Source of the DNA: Gemmatimonadota bacterium
GTDB taxonomy: Bacteria > Gemmatimonadota > Gemmatimonadetes > Longimicrobiales > Gaopeijiaceae
DNA length: 64,000 nt
Assembly: GCA_022823145.1 (NCBI GenBank)
Contig: JAJDXS010000007.1
Coordinates: 39,713-103,712, forward strand
Direction: 5' to 3'
The notes beneath the pieces were generated by a model that saw nothing but the letters and a program-made list of their open reading frames with translations, did no database searches and was not told the origin of the DNA. Below are positions 1-8,708 of the stretch, in pieces. A program made the translations under genes and the position numbers. The stretch's first letter is position 1. Each line of letters opens with the position of its first letter.

Positions 1-1
1 C

Positions 2-235
2 GCTTTCGCATGGATGCTCGCCGCTGGACTGACCGTCCCCCTGGGGGGCGACGCGCTGCTGGACTTCGGGTACCGCTATACCGACGCCGGACCCGTCGGC
101 ACTGCCGTCGGCGACATCGAGGTGGTCCGCTACAACGAGGACGGCAGCCGCCGACTCCTGCTGATCACCATCAACCCGACCATCGCCGACCTCCGCCAGC
201 ATGCCCTCACCACGACATTCCACTGGCTCCCGTAG
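2..235 (+). CDS. C-terminal end of an outer-membrane beta-barrel protein (partial)
   Basis: The reading frame is open from the left edge of the window and ends in TAG at 233-235, so only the last 77 residues are visible. They include AAGLTVPLGGDALLDFGYRY and close with TTTFHWLP: alternating hydrophobic/polar strands separated by short Gly/Asp turns, ending near an aromatic residue. This is the usual look of the last strands of a porin-like barrel recognised by the BAM machinery. No catalytic or ligand motif is visible. The family cannot be named from this fragment; the barrel assignment is an inference from pattern. Confidence 0.55.
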   Translation, partial: AFAWMLAAGLTVPLGGDALLDFGYRYTDAGPVGTAVGDIEVVRYNEDGSRRLLLITINPTIADLRQHALTTTFHWLP

Positions 236-305
236 TCGCGGCGGACCGGCCCTCTGGCGCTTTTCGACACCTTATGCACCAGCCAGATCCTAGTAGGTTC
301 AAGCG

Positions 306-380
306 GGGCGCTTAGCTCAGTCGGTTCAGAGCGCCTGCCTTACAAGCAGGAGGTCGGCGGTTCGAATCCGTCAGCGCCCA
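306..380 (+). tRNA. tRNA-Val (anticodon TAC)
   Basis: A complete cloverleaf is visible. The acceptor stem GGCGCT-type arm at 306-312 pairs with 373-379, discriminator A is at 380, the anticodon stem CCTGC/GCAGG (334-338/346-350) encloses loop CTTACAA with anticodon TAC at 341-343, and the T arm carries TTCGAAT at 361-367. The 3' CCA is not encoded (CTT follows), so it must be added enzymatically. No integrase or direct-repeat remnant is seen next to it. Confidence 0.95.
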
Positions 381-456
381 CTTCGAGTCGACGATGGTGA
401 CCTTCCAACGTCTCCGGGGTTGCATCGCAGAGATCCCCTCATTCAGACAGGGCCCC

Positions 457-1932
457 ATGTCAAGAGCGAATCCAGCTTCGGCGTCCTTCGTGATCGCCAC
501 GATGCTCCTGCTCTCCTGCGGCGGTGAAGAAGAGTCCACCGTCGCACCGCCGCCTCCGCCGCCCCCACCACCGCCTCCTCAGGAGCCCAACCAGCTTCCG
601 ACGGCGTCCTTCACGGTGGACGTCGATCGTGGCCAGGCTCCCCTGGAGGTGAGCTTCGACGGGTCGGCTTCCTCTGACCCCGATGGCAACCTGGTCTCCT
701 ACGCATGGACGTTCGGGGACGGCGGGACGGCGTCCGGCGTGCGCGTCACCCACACCTACGATGGGGCCGGGGTGTTCGAGGTCGAGCTCACGGTCAGGGA
801 CGACCGGGACGGCGAGGCTTCCGACGAGGGCAAGGTGACGGTGGCGAGCCCGGCGGGCAGCGGCCCCAACATCGTTCAGGGGACGGTCTGGTTCGACCGT
901 AACATGGACGAAGTCATGAACGAGGACGAGCGCGCTCTCGAGGGCTTCACCGTTTTCCTCGACCTGGACGGCGACGGTACATACGACAACGGCGAGCCCC
1001 TCACCTTTTCGGCTGCGGACGGCACTTACGGGTTCGCCGGCCTGGATGCCGGACGAGGCTATACGGTCTCCCAGATCCTGGAGTTCGGGTGGACCAGCAC
1101 CTTCGCCGGGCCTTCAGCGACGCCATCCGGAGCCTTGCCTCCCGGCGTGGCCGCGATCGTCAATGGCCAGAACGCAGACATTGAGGACTTCCCCTTCCAG
1201 GTCGCACTGCGCACCAGCGACACGCAGTTCCAGTTCTGCGGGGGAACCTTCGTCAACAGCCGCTACGTGCTCACCGCTGCGCACTGCGTCTTTGGAGCTC
1301 CTGCCGGTGAGATCGAGGTCTATGCCGGCAGCGCCGACCTGAACACGGGTGGTGAGCAGATCAAGGTCCAGGCGGTACGGTCGCATCCGGAGTTCGGTCA
1401 GACGATCGACTATGATGTCGCCCTGTTGCGCCTCGAGGGCTCGCATCTCTACCACCGCGTGTACCTGCAATCTCCCGGCCAGCCCGAGTACTCGAATCCG
1501 GGAGACACGGCCACGGCGATCGGCTGGGGCCAGATAGGGGAAGGCACCGACGGTCTGGATACCGATATCCTGCAGCGGACCCCTTTGCCGCTGATCACCA
1601 ACGACGACTGCGGCAGGATAGCGGGATTCCTGTTCGGCGGCATAACGGATCGTGTCATCTGCGCCGGCGCGGAGCGACTTGGGCGGGGCGTATGCTTCGG
1701 CGACAGCGGCGGCCCGTTGCTGGTGCCGTACGAGGATTCGTGGATGGAGGTCGGAGTTTCCAGCTTCCTCGTCAACCGCGACCAGTGTGGCAACATTCCC
1801 GCGGCCTTTGCCCGGGTCTCTGCACTCTACGACTTCATCGTCGGAGTCGCACGCATCGAGGACTCACTGACCTTCGAGGTCGATTGGAGCGAAGGGACGA
1901 CGGCCCGGGTGGACTTCGGCAACTTCCACTAA
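457..1932 (+). CDS. Lipoprotein serine protease (S1 family) with PKD and SdrD/B-like domains
   Basis: The 491-residue protein starts with a lipoprotein signal (LLLS-C21), a linker with about 11 consecutive prolines, a PKD domain (about 48-130), a short Ca-binding-looking SdrD/B-like module (about 138-215, DLDGDGTYDNGE), then a chymotrypsin-fold S1 protease (about 234-465). The catalytic triad is complete: TAAHC (His276), DYDVALL (Asp320) and GDSGGP (Ser417). The residue at chymotrypsin position 189 is Gly (GVCFGDSGG), so trypsin-like Arg/Lys preference is not expected. ATG at 457 is chosen because it places the lipobox correctly; an upstream ATG at 394 would add 21 residues without signal character. 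No zymogen cleavage site is obvious. Likely anchored in the outer membrane or surface exposed (inference). Confidence 0.85.
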   Translation: MSRANPASASFVIATMLLLSCGGEEESTVAPPPPPPPPPPPQEPNQLPTASFTVDVDRGQAPLEVSFDGSASSDPDGNLVSYAWTFGDGGTASGVRVTHTYDGAGVFEVELTVRDDRDGEASDEGKVTVASPAGSGPNIVQGTVWFDRNMDEVMNEDERALEGFTVFLDLDGDGTYDNGEPLTFSAADGTYGFAGLDAGRGYTVSQILEFGWTSTFAGPSATPSGALPPGVAAIVNGQNADIEDFPFQVALRTSDTQFQFCGGTFVNSRYVLTAAHCVFGAPAGEIEVYAGSADLNTGGEQIKVQAVRSHPEFGQTIDYDVALLRLEGSHLYHRVYLQSPGQPEYSNPGDTATAIGWGQIGEGTDGLDTDILQRTPLPLITNDDCGRIAGFLFGGITDRVICAGAERLGRGVCFGDSGGPLLVPYEDSWMEVGVSSFLVNRDQCGNIPAAFARVSALYDFIVGVARIEDSLTFEVDWSEGTTARVDFGNFH

Positions 1933-1940
1933 GGACTGAA

Positions 1941-1981
1941 ATGTAAAGACAACACGACATATTGTAATGTTGTCATTACAT
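1941..1981. terminator. AT-rich inverted repeat between convergent genes
   Basis: Arms ATGTAAAGACAAC (1941-1953) and GTTGTCATTACAT (1969-1981) are complementary at 12 of 13 positions around a 15-nt AT-rich loop. It fills the gap between the protease gene ending at 1932 and the K+ channel gene ending at 1991. A bidirectional terminator is the simplest reading; there is no classical T tract, so another role is possible. Comparable AT-rich structures sit at 12929-12975 and 16477-16517. Confidence 0.45.
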
Positions 1982-1990
1982 GATTGCTCC

Positions 1991-3001
1991 TCACGCCAGG
2001 TAGGCGCGCAGCTTCCCGACCTGCTCGTTATCGCCGAGGACGATCACGTCGTCTCCCGCGCCGAGTTCGGTGGCCGCGTCGGGGTTGAAGTCGACCTCGT
2101 CGTGCGTGCGGCCGTCCCTGCGGATGGCGATGACGACAAGGCCCGTGGCCTCGGGGATGCGCGCCTCGGCCAGCGTCTTCCCGGCAAGGGCGGACTTCGC
2201 GCCGACCGTCGCGTGGTCGATCCGGCGCGACACGTCGTGCCTCGGTGCGGTGACGTTCAGCAGCGCCGCGACGGACGGGCGCACCAGAACCGAGGCCACC
2301 CAGATCGCGCCGGTCACGTTCGGGCTGACCACGTGGGTCGCCCCGGCCCTGTACATCTTGTCGATCGCCGGCTTCCCCTCCGCGCGCGCGACCACGGTGA
2401 GATCGGGGTTGAGGTGGTGGGCGGTGAGGCAGACGTAGAGGTTGTCCGCATCATCCGAGAGGCACGTGACCAGCCCCTTGGCGCGCTCGACCCCGGCCTC
2501 CTTGAGGGCTCTGTCCTTCGTTGCATCGTCCCGCAGGACCAGTGCCTGAGGGGAAGCCCTCTGCAACGACTCCGCGGCCTCCTCGTCCCATTCGACGACC
2601 ACGAACTCCTGTCCGGAGTGGTTGAGTTCGTGGACGATCTGGAGTCCCATCCTTCCCGCGCCACACACAATGACATGGTCCCTGATGCGCTTGAGCCGTT
2701 TCATGGTCTTGCGTTTCTCGTTGTTGCCGAGGTCCATCCTGACCATCGCTGCCGTGACGAGGGCGAACCACATGCCCAGACCGATCAGGCCACCCCCCAG
2801 TACGAAGGTCGTCCAGGTGCGCCCGGCGCTGGTCAGCGGGTGCACTTCGTGAAAGCCCACGGCGGTGGTCGTGATCACCGTCATGTAGAGGGCGTCGTCC
2901 CAGCTCCAGCCCTCGATCCACCGGTATCCGGCAGCTCCCACCGCGTTCAGGACGACGATGAACGCGAGGACGAAGATGACCTGCGATCGTCGAAAAATCA
3001 C
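1991..3001 (-). CDS. Two-TM potassium channel with RCK (TrkA-N/TrkA-C) domains
   Basis: The 336-residue protein has a first membrane helix (about 7-27), a pore loop with selectivity-filter segment TTTAVGF (44-50), a second helix (about 62-86), then a Rossmann-type RCK domain with the dinucleotide-binding GAGRMG (114-119) and a C-terminal TrkA-C-like domain (about 255-336). This is the architecture of ligand-gated prokaryotic K+ channels (MthK/GsuK type): the pore passes K+ across the inner membrane and the cytoplasmic RCK ring senses nucleotide or Ca2+. The filter reads AVGFHEV rather than the canonical TVGYGD, a variation seen in some bacterial channels whose ion selectivity is less certain. 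The gene stands alone, converging on the protease gene. Confidence 0.87.
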   Translation of the reverse strand: MIFRRSQVIFVLAFIVVLNAVGAAGYRWIEGWSWDDALYMTVITTTAVGFHEVHPLTSAGRTWTTFVLGGGLIGLGMWFALVTAAMVRMDLGNNEKRKTMKRLKRIRDHVIVCGAGRMGLQIVHELNHSGQEFVVVEWDEEAAESLQRASPQALVLRDDATKDRALKEAGVERAKGLVTCLSDDADNLYVCLTAHHLNPDLTVVARAEGKPAIDKMYRAGATHVVSPNVTGAIWVASVLVRPSVAALLNVTAPRHDVSRRIDHATVGAKSALAGKTLAEARIPEATGLVVIAIRRDGRTHDEVDFNPDAATELGAGDDVIVLGDNEQVGKLRAYLA

Positions 3002-3068
3002 AGGCGCCTAACCGCCCCCCGGTACAAACGCGCGCCTCGCGCGTGCCGCCACCGCTGCCGCTCCAAGT

Positions 3069-4496
3069 CTACCGCTGCCGCTCGAAGATCAGGTCGCGAA
3101 CCCGGCCCCCGGTCACCGTGAAGCCGCTTATCCGCCCACCGCCATCGCGCACGAAGCGCACTTCGGGCAGGAACCACTGATCGCCCGCGAACTCGTCGGT
3201 GCCCGTCGGCGACAGCACGCTGGGGTCGTTGCGCCAGTGGCCGGCGACGAGGCGCCCCTCCGCGTCCACTTCGAGGTCGTAGGTGCTGTCCAGCTCGGGA
3301 CTCCGGTAGCTGCCCGCGTACTCCTGCAGCTGCCCGGGGCTCAGCACCGGCCCTTCCGCTTCGGCCTCGGCTTCGGGCGTCTCGGGCGCGGGCCCCATTG
3401 CGTCGCCGATGAAGACCTCGGCCACCCTGCGCGCACGCCCCGCCGGATCGCAGTCCGAGATGTTGCAGAACACCGCGATCGAGAGATTCTGCTCCGGGTA
3501 GCGCACAAAGTTGGTGCGATACCCCACCCACGACCCTCCGTGCCCGAAAGTCGGCAGCCCTCGGTAGTCGGTCACCGAGAGCCCATGCGCGTAGTCGAGG
3601 GTGTCGCCGCCCGTCAGCACGCCCCGCTGCATCATCGTGCCGAGCATCTCCTCGCCTCCGACCTGTGCCGTCTCGTAGTTGCGCATCCAGCGGATGAAGT
3701 CGTCGATCGAGGTGTGGAGCGACGAAGAAGCCAGCGCTGTGAGCTGGTTCGGCAGACGCTGAAAGCCCCCGCCATCGATCGGGTTGTACGACTCCGCGCG
3801 CCCCGGCACCACCTCCAGGTAGTCGTCCGAGAAGTGGGTGCTCGTCATCCCGAGCGGCCCGAAGATCCTGGACTCGGTGTATTCGCGGAACGTCATCCCC
3901 GACTGCACCTCGATCACCCGCGCCAGCAGGTTGTAGCCGGTGTTCGAATACGCGTACTCCGATCCCGGCTCGAAGTTGATCGCCTGCTGGTGATAGAGCA
4001 TCCGCAGGATCTTCTCAAACGAAATGACGTCGGTGAAGCCGATCCCGCCGAGCGCCATCGTGTGCGGCCAGTCCCGGATCCCGCTGGTGTGGTGTATGAG
4101 CTGCCTGGCCGTGATCGCCGCGCCGAAGTCCGGCAGTTCCGGGACGTAGCCACGCACATCCGCATCCAGATCCAGTTTGCCTTCGGATTCGAGAAGGAGA
4201 GCGGCGATGGCACCGAACTGCTTGGAGATCGACGCGATGTCGAAAACCGTTCCCGGGGTGATGGGAATGTCGTGATCCATGTGCGCGGTGCCGTAACCCG
4301 CACGATGCACCACTTCGCCACCCATCACGACCCCGACGGCGGCCCCGGGGCGGTCGCCCTCGAGGTCGGCGAAGATCGCGTCGACCTCCGGATTGGTGGG
4401 CCCGTCGGAACCGCCCGTGGATGGTGCACAGGCCGGCAGGAGCAGAGGGATGAGCGCGGCCAGGGTGGCCCGCGCGATCGAGGTTCGCCGTGTCAT
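3069..4496 (-). CDS. Beta-lactamase-family serine hydrolase lipoprotein (class C/DD-peptidase fold)
   Basis: The 475-residue protein begins with a lipoprotein signal (LLPAC, Cys23). The PF00144-type domain (about 35-375) carries the three expected motifs: SISK (Ser89-Lys92), YSN (183-185) and HGG (319-321). A C-terminal domain of about 90 residues follows a Glu/Ala-rich linker and resembles the accessory beta-barrel found in esterase/peptidase members of this family. Such proteins are rarely true beta-lactamases; a D-amino-peptidase or esterase activity on the periplasmic side is more likely (inference). The gap to the channel gene is 67 bp and no operon partner is obvious. Confidence 0.85.
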   Translation of the reverse strand: MTRRTSIARATLAALIPLLLPACAPSTGGSDGPTNPEVDAIFADLEGDRPGAAVGVVMGGEVVHRAGYGTAHMDHDIPITPGTVFDIASISKQFGAIAALLLESEGKLDLDADVRGYVPELPDFGAAITARQLIHHTSGIRDWPHTMALGGIGFTDVISFEKILRMLYHQQAINFEPGSEYAYSNTGYNLLARVIEVQSGMTFREYTESRIFGPLGMTSTHFSDDYLEVVPGRAESYNPIDGGGFQRLPNQLTALASSSLHTSIDDFIRWMRNYETAQVGGEEMLGTMMQRGVLTGGDTLDYAHGLSVTDYRGLPTFGHGGSWVGYRTNFVRYPEQNLSIAVFCNISDCDPAGRARRVAEVFIGDAMGPAPETPEAEAEAEGPVLSPGQLQEYAGSYRSPELDSTYDLEVDAEGRLVAGHWRNDPSVLSPTGTDEFAGDQWFLPEVRFVRDGGGRISGFTVTGGRVRDLIFERQR

Positions 4497-4612
4497 CGCT
4501 TCGTTCCCTTTCCGTCAGGATCCGCTGGTCCTGGCAGCCCGGGCCGCCAGACTCGACGGAGTCACGATGACGACGCGGAAGGGCGATTGCAAGCGACGGG
4601 TCGCGGAGTCCG

Positions 4613-5625
4613 CTAGTCCCCCTTCTCAAGCCGGTAGCGGACGATATACTCGACATCGAGTTCGTCGCGCTCCACACCCCAAACGACGTCGGACAGGATC
4701 GTCCGGAGGCGCAGTCGCGCAGGCGTCACGGCACGCGCCAGCGGATGGCCTTCGGCGTCCATTACCCACCACTCGTACACCTGTTCTCCCCCTTCGGACC
4801 TGGTGGGGTCGAAGTGTCGCAGCCAGATCGTCCCATCCCTTCCCGCCACGATTCCGCCAACTGGTGGCACGTGGGAAGGGCGGTAGGTCGCCGCGCGCAC
4901 ATCGCCCTCCGAATAGTTGCGCAGCCTTTCGGTCGTGGCGGGAACAATGGAATCCACGCGTTCCGAAGCCAGAGGCACTGGCGCGTAGGGGGAGCTCCGA
5001 GAAAACAGCGTGTCACCCGCCCAGTCGATCCCCGTGACCCCGATCGTCGCCGGACCACTGCCTGTCCAGGCGGCTCTGTCGACGACCAGGAGGCCGTGCT
5101 CCAGCGGGGCACTGAGCGGAGCGTCGCGGAAAGCCTGAATCGAGAACATTCCTCCGCGCCCACGTTCAGACCGGAATCCATGACCCAGAGAGAATCCCCG
5201 AAGAACCCCATCCGGCCGGGCTGCGTGAATTCCCCCGGGCCCTCGCCCCGCCGTCCGATGGTGCCCGCCGGAGTCCCATCCGCAGTCCAGCGCCGGACAA
5301 CGGCGTCGCGCGGGGGCAGCGAGTAGACGAGGCCGTCGGGGCCCGGCACGACGGAACCGACCAGCCCGAAGAGATGGTCGGGATCGTCGAGTGAGCCGAT
5401 TCGGACCTCGGGGCCGTCAAGCGTCCACGGGTGGTCGGGAGAGGATTCCGTTCCGGAGTCTGCGCCGCCCCCGCAACCCGTTGCGAGGAGAATCGCGAGG
5501 ATGACGCCCGGCGATAGCGGTGCAGGACGGGAGAGCCCGCAGGACGCGTGAGAGAGCAATGCGGGGCGAGACGGCGAATGGTGAACCGGGGAATTGTCCA
5601 GGTAGCGAGGTGACGCGGGAAGCAT
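4613..5625 (-). pseudogene. Frameshifted 6-bladed beta-propeller-like lipoprotein
   Basis: Two minus-strand frames make one protein. The upstream part (ATG at 5625; lipobox LATGC followed by a Gly-rich linker) runs through propeller-type strands such as GPDGLVYSLPPRD and ends in GDSLWVMDSGLN. The coding sense then jumps near 5150-5175 to another frame, where MFSIQAFRDAPL and GRDGTIWLRHFD continue the same type of strands to a stop at 4613. The joined product would be about 330 residues, close to the normal size of 6-bladed propeller lipoproteins, so one small indel explains it. It may be a real pseudogene or a sequencing or assembly error. The N-terminal leader before the lipobox is unusually long, so the start is uncertain. 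No function is assigned. Confidence 0.55.
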
Positions 5626-5738
5626 GTGGTTCGGCGGCCTTTCCCCAGAGTTTGAATCGACCCCGGTGCACGCTATTGCGCCGCCCAGGGCGTTGCGGTG
5701 ATGATATCGCGACCCCGATAACTCGGAGCGATTTCGAA

Positions 5739-8570
5739 ATGCCGAATTGTGTGATCGATAGCGGTGCCGCACGCAGTTCTCCACGCGCCCGCCAAAGCCG
5801 TTTGTCCAGACCCGGACATTTGTTCATAAACACGGCAGCAGGGCTGGTGTTGCACCTCCTGCCGGCCTCAGCGGCGGGGCAGGGGGCAATCGAGGGAACC
5901 ATTCGCAACGCCCTGACGGGGGCCCCGCTGGCCGGCGCACAGGTCGCCATCATCGCCCTCAACCTTGGCGGGATTACCGACCCGGGCGGGCGCTTCGAAG
6001 TCACCGATGTCCCCACCGGGACTCACACGGTGCAGATCAGCCTGATCGGCTACTCGACCGTGACCCTGGACATCGCGGTCGCCACCGGCCAGCGCACACG
6101 CCTCGACGCGGAGTTGAGCGCGACGGCGGTCGCGCTGGAGGGGCTGGTCGCGGTGGGGAGCCGGGCGCGGCCACGCACGGTCACGCAATCGGCCGTGCCG
6201 ATCGACGCCATCGCCTCGCGGGACTTCGTCGAACAGGGCGACACGGACCTCAACGACCTGCTCCGCACCGTCATTCCGTCCTTCAACGTCAACCCGCAGG
6301 CCGTCGGCGACGCCGCCCGGATCATACGGCCCGCCAGCCTGCGCGGGCTGGCGCCCGACCACACGCTGGTGCTCGTCAACGGCAAGCGCCGCCACCGCGC
6401 GGCGGTGATTACCTGGATCGGCGGCGGTTTCGCCGACGGCGCACAGGGGCCCGACATCTCGTCGATTCCCGCCATTGCGGTGCGCCAGGCCGAGGTGCTT
6501 CGCGACGGTGCGTCGGCGCAGTACGGCTCCGACGCGATCGCCGGGGTGATGAACTTCACGCTCAAGGACGCGTCGTCCGGAGGAAGCATCGAGTTCCGCA
6601 CGGGCACGTTCATGGAGGGCGACGGCGAGTCGTACACGCTGGCGGGCAACATCGGGCTCCCACTCGGCAACAACGGCTTCGCCAACCTGAGCGCCGAGTT
6701 CGGCGCGTCGAACCCGACCAGCCGCAGCGTGCAGCGCGACGACGCGGCGGCGCTCATCGCGGCGGGGAACACCCACGTCCGTGACCCGGCCCAGATCTGG
6801 GGCGCGCACACCGTCGACAACGACCTCAAGCTGTGGGGCAACTTCGGGTACTTCCTCCGCGACGGCCTGCAGCTCTACGGGCACGCCAACCAATCGACCG
6901 AGACCGTCGCCGGCGGCTTCTTCTTCCGCAACCCGAACACTCGCGCGGGGGTCTACAGCCTGGACGGCGGCAGGACGCTGCTGGTGGGCGACGTGCTCGA
7001 CGCCCGCGACGGCGTGCTCGACGGCTCGGCCGGTTGCCCGGTGGTCAACATCACCAACTGGGTCCCGGACCCGGTTGCGCTGGCCCGCGTGTTCGAGGAC
7101 CCCAACTGCTTCACCTTCCAGGAGCTCTTCCCCGGCGGGTTCACGCCCCAGTTCGGGGGCGATGCAATGGACGCATCGGCCGTGGCGGGCGTCAAGGGAC
7201 AGACCCCGGGCGGTCTGCTGTGGGATGCGAGCGTCGGCCTGGGGCGCAACGCGATCGACTTCTTCATCGACAACACGGTAAACGCATCGCTGGGACCGGA
7301 GTCGCCTTCATCCTTCGATCCCGGCATCTACCAGCAGTCGGAGCTGAACATCAACGTCGATCTCAACTACGCGGTCAACGATGTGGTCAACGTCGCCGGG
7401 GGCGCCGAGTTCCGCGACGAACACTTCGAAATCGGGATCGGCGAGGACGCATCGTGGATGATCGGGCCCTTCGCCGCGCAGGGGTTCAGCTCCGGCTCGA
7501 ACGGCTTTCCCGGCTTCAGCGACATCGCGGCGGGGGACTGGCACCGGGTCAACTTCGCGGTCTACGGCGACCTGGAGGCACGGAGCCGGGACGACCGCTG
7601 GACCGTCGCCGCCGCGCTCCGCACCGAACGCTTCGAGGACTTCGGCACCACGGCGAACGGAAAGTTGGCCGCGCGGCTCGCCCTCGGCGAAGCTCTGGCC
7701 GTCCGCGGCAGCGTCAGCACCGGGTTCAGGGCGCCGACTCCTGGCCAGCAGAACGCCTTCAACGTGTCGACACAGTTCGACCGGACGCTGCGGGAACTGG
7801 TCAACAACGGCACGATTCCGTCCACGTCCAGGGTGGCGGAAATCGCGGGCGGCAAGCCGCTCGACGCCGAGCAGTCGGTGAACGCCAGTTTGGGCTTCGT
7901 GGTCGACGCGGGTGCGTTCAGCGTGTCGGCGGACTACTTCCGGATCGCGCTGTCCGACCGCATCGCGCTGAGCCAGGTCTTTTCACTCGATCCGGCGGAC
8001 GCCGAGCGCCTCATCGCGGAGGGGATCACGAGCGCGCGCAATCTGGCCAACTTCCGCTTCTTCACCAACGAGTTCGACACGCGCACGCAGGGTGTGGACG
8101 TGGTGGCGTCCTTCGTGCCCGGCGGAGCGGGGGGTGCGGGCGGTGGGGGCGGCACCGAGTTCAGCCTGGCTTTCAACCACACGAGCACGAAGGTGACCCG
8201 CTACAACCCCAGGGTGCTCGACGAGGTGCGCATCCGGCAGCTCGAGGATGCGCTCCCGGGCACCCGCTGGATGGCATCGGCGCGGAGGACGCTGGGCGGC
8301 GTCTCGGCGCTCGCGCGGCTGAGCTACTACGGCGGCTGGTTCGATGCGCGCGACGACCGCCCCTACCCCGGCGAGTACCTGGTCGACCTGGAGGCATCCT
8401 ACCCGTTGACGGCGGCGGCGAGCGTGACCATCGGCGCGCAGAACGCGCTCAACCGGTACCCGCAGGAGAACCCCAACGCGGCCGCGGTGGCGGGCAACCT
8501 CTACAGTTCGGCGTCGCCCTTCGGGGCCAGCGGCGGATTCGTATACGCGAAGGCCGTGTATCGCTGGTAG
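5739..8570 (+). CDS. TonB-dependent outer-membrane receptor
   Basis: The 943-residue protein has a signal segment (about residues 22-50) followed by a carboxypeptidase-regulatory-like beta-sandwich (IEGTIRNALTGAPLAG to GYSTVTLDI), a plug domain (about 130-260, with PIDAIASRDF and DGASAQYGSDAIAGVMNF) and a long barrel ending in an aromatic residue (VYRW), the usual BAM signal. Members import a ligand across the outer membrane using TonB-ExbBD energy. The plug sequence RIIRPASLRGLAPDHTLVLV is typical of receptors outside the SusC group and no SusD is next to it. ATG 5739 is chosen over the upstream ATG at 5520 because the extra 73 residues have no signal character and would overlap the minus-strand lipoprotein. 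The ligand is unknown. Confidence 0.85.
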   Translation: MPNCVIDSGAARSSPRARQSRLSRPGHLFINTAAGLVLHLLPASAAGQGAIEGTIRNALTGAPLAGAQVAIIALNLGGITDPGGRFEVTDVPTGTHTVQISLIGYSTVTLDIAVATGQRTRLDAELSATAVALEGLVAVGSRARPRTVTQSAVPIDAIASRDFVEQGDTDLNDLLRTVIPSFNVNPQAVGDAARIIRPASLRGLAPDHTLVLVNGKRRHRAAVITWIGGGFADGAQGPDISSIPAIAVRQAEVLRDGASAQYGSDAIAGVMNFTLKDASSGGSIEFRTGTFMEGDGESYTLAGNIGLPLGNNGFANLSAEFGASNPTSRSVQRDDAAALIAAGNTHVRDPAQIWGAHTVDNDLKLWGNFGYFLRDGLQLYGHANQSTETVAGGFFFRNPNTRAGVYSLDGGRTLLVGDVLDARDGVLDGSAGCPVVNITNWVPDPVALARVFEDPNCFTFQELFPGGFTPQFGGDAMDASAVAGVKGQTPGGLLWDASVGLGRNAIDFFIDNTVNASLGPESPSSFDPGIYQQSELNINVDLNYAVNDVVNVAGGAEFRDEHFEIGIGEDASWMIGPFAAQGFSSGSNGFPGFSDIAAGDWHRVNFAVYGDLEARSRDDRWTVAAALRTERFEDFGTTANGKLAARLALGEALAVRGSVSTGFRAPTPGQQNAFNVSTQFDRTLRELVNNGTIPSTSRVAEIAGGKPLDAEQSVNASLGFVVDAGAFSVSADYFRIALSDRIALSQVFSLDPADAERLIAEGITSARNLANFRFFTNEFDTRTQGVDVVASFVPGGAGGAGGGGGTEFSLAFNHTSTKVTRYNPRVLDEVRIRQLEDALPGTRWMASARRTLGGVSALARLSYYGGWFDARDDRPYPGEYLVDLEASYPLTAAASVTIGAQNALNRYPQENPNAAAVAGNLYSSASPFGASGGFVYAKAVYRW

Positions 8571-8576
8571 CTGAAC

Positions 8577-8600
8577 AGGCGGGCCGGTTCAGCCGCGCCT
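8577..8600. terminator. GC-rich hairpin between convergent genes
   Basis: AGGCG (8577-8581) pairs with CGCCT (8596-8600) and GGC pairs with GCC inside, with a single-base bulge, seven bases after the stop of the TonB receptor gene. It could act as a terminator, but no T-run follows on either side. Confidence 0.3.
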
Positions 8601-8618
8601 TGCGTCGTGGTCCCGGCG

Positions 8619-8708
8619 GTGCCCGCGTCCCCACTGGTGCCCGCGCCCCTACTCGTGCTCGCGCCCCTACTGGTGCTCGCGCCCCTCGCCGTGCTCGCGG
8701 ATGAACTC
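8619..8708. repeat. 18-bp tandem repeat over the end of a minus-strand gene
   Basis: Four consecutive 18-bp units begin at 8619, 8637, 8655 and 8673 (pattern GTGCYCGCGCCCCTACTS) and a fifth partial unit starts at 8691. The array spans the stop codon (8667-8669) of the minus-strand zinc-ribbon gene; read in that gene's sense each complete unit encodes a Gly-Arg-Glu/Gly-His-like tail and several units carry a TAG. It looks like slippage that has copied the gene's 3' end. Confidence 0.75.

Noticed and set aside
306..380. tRNA-Val as the attachment site of the integrative element
   Set aside because: The integrase is 62 kb away and no repeat of the tRNA 3' end is seen beside it.
3069..4496. Antibiotic-resistance beta-lactamase
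   Set aside because: The fold motifs are shared with esterases and D-aminopeptidases; context and C-terminal domain do not suggest resistance.
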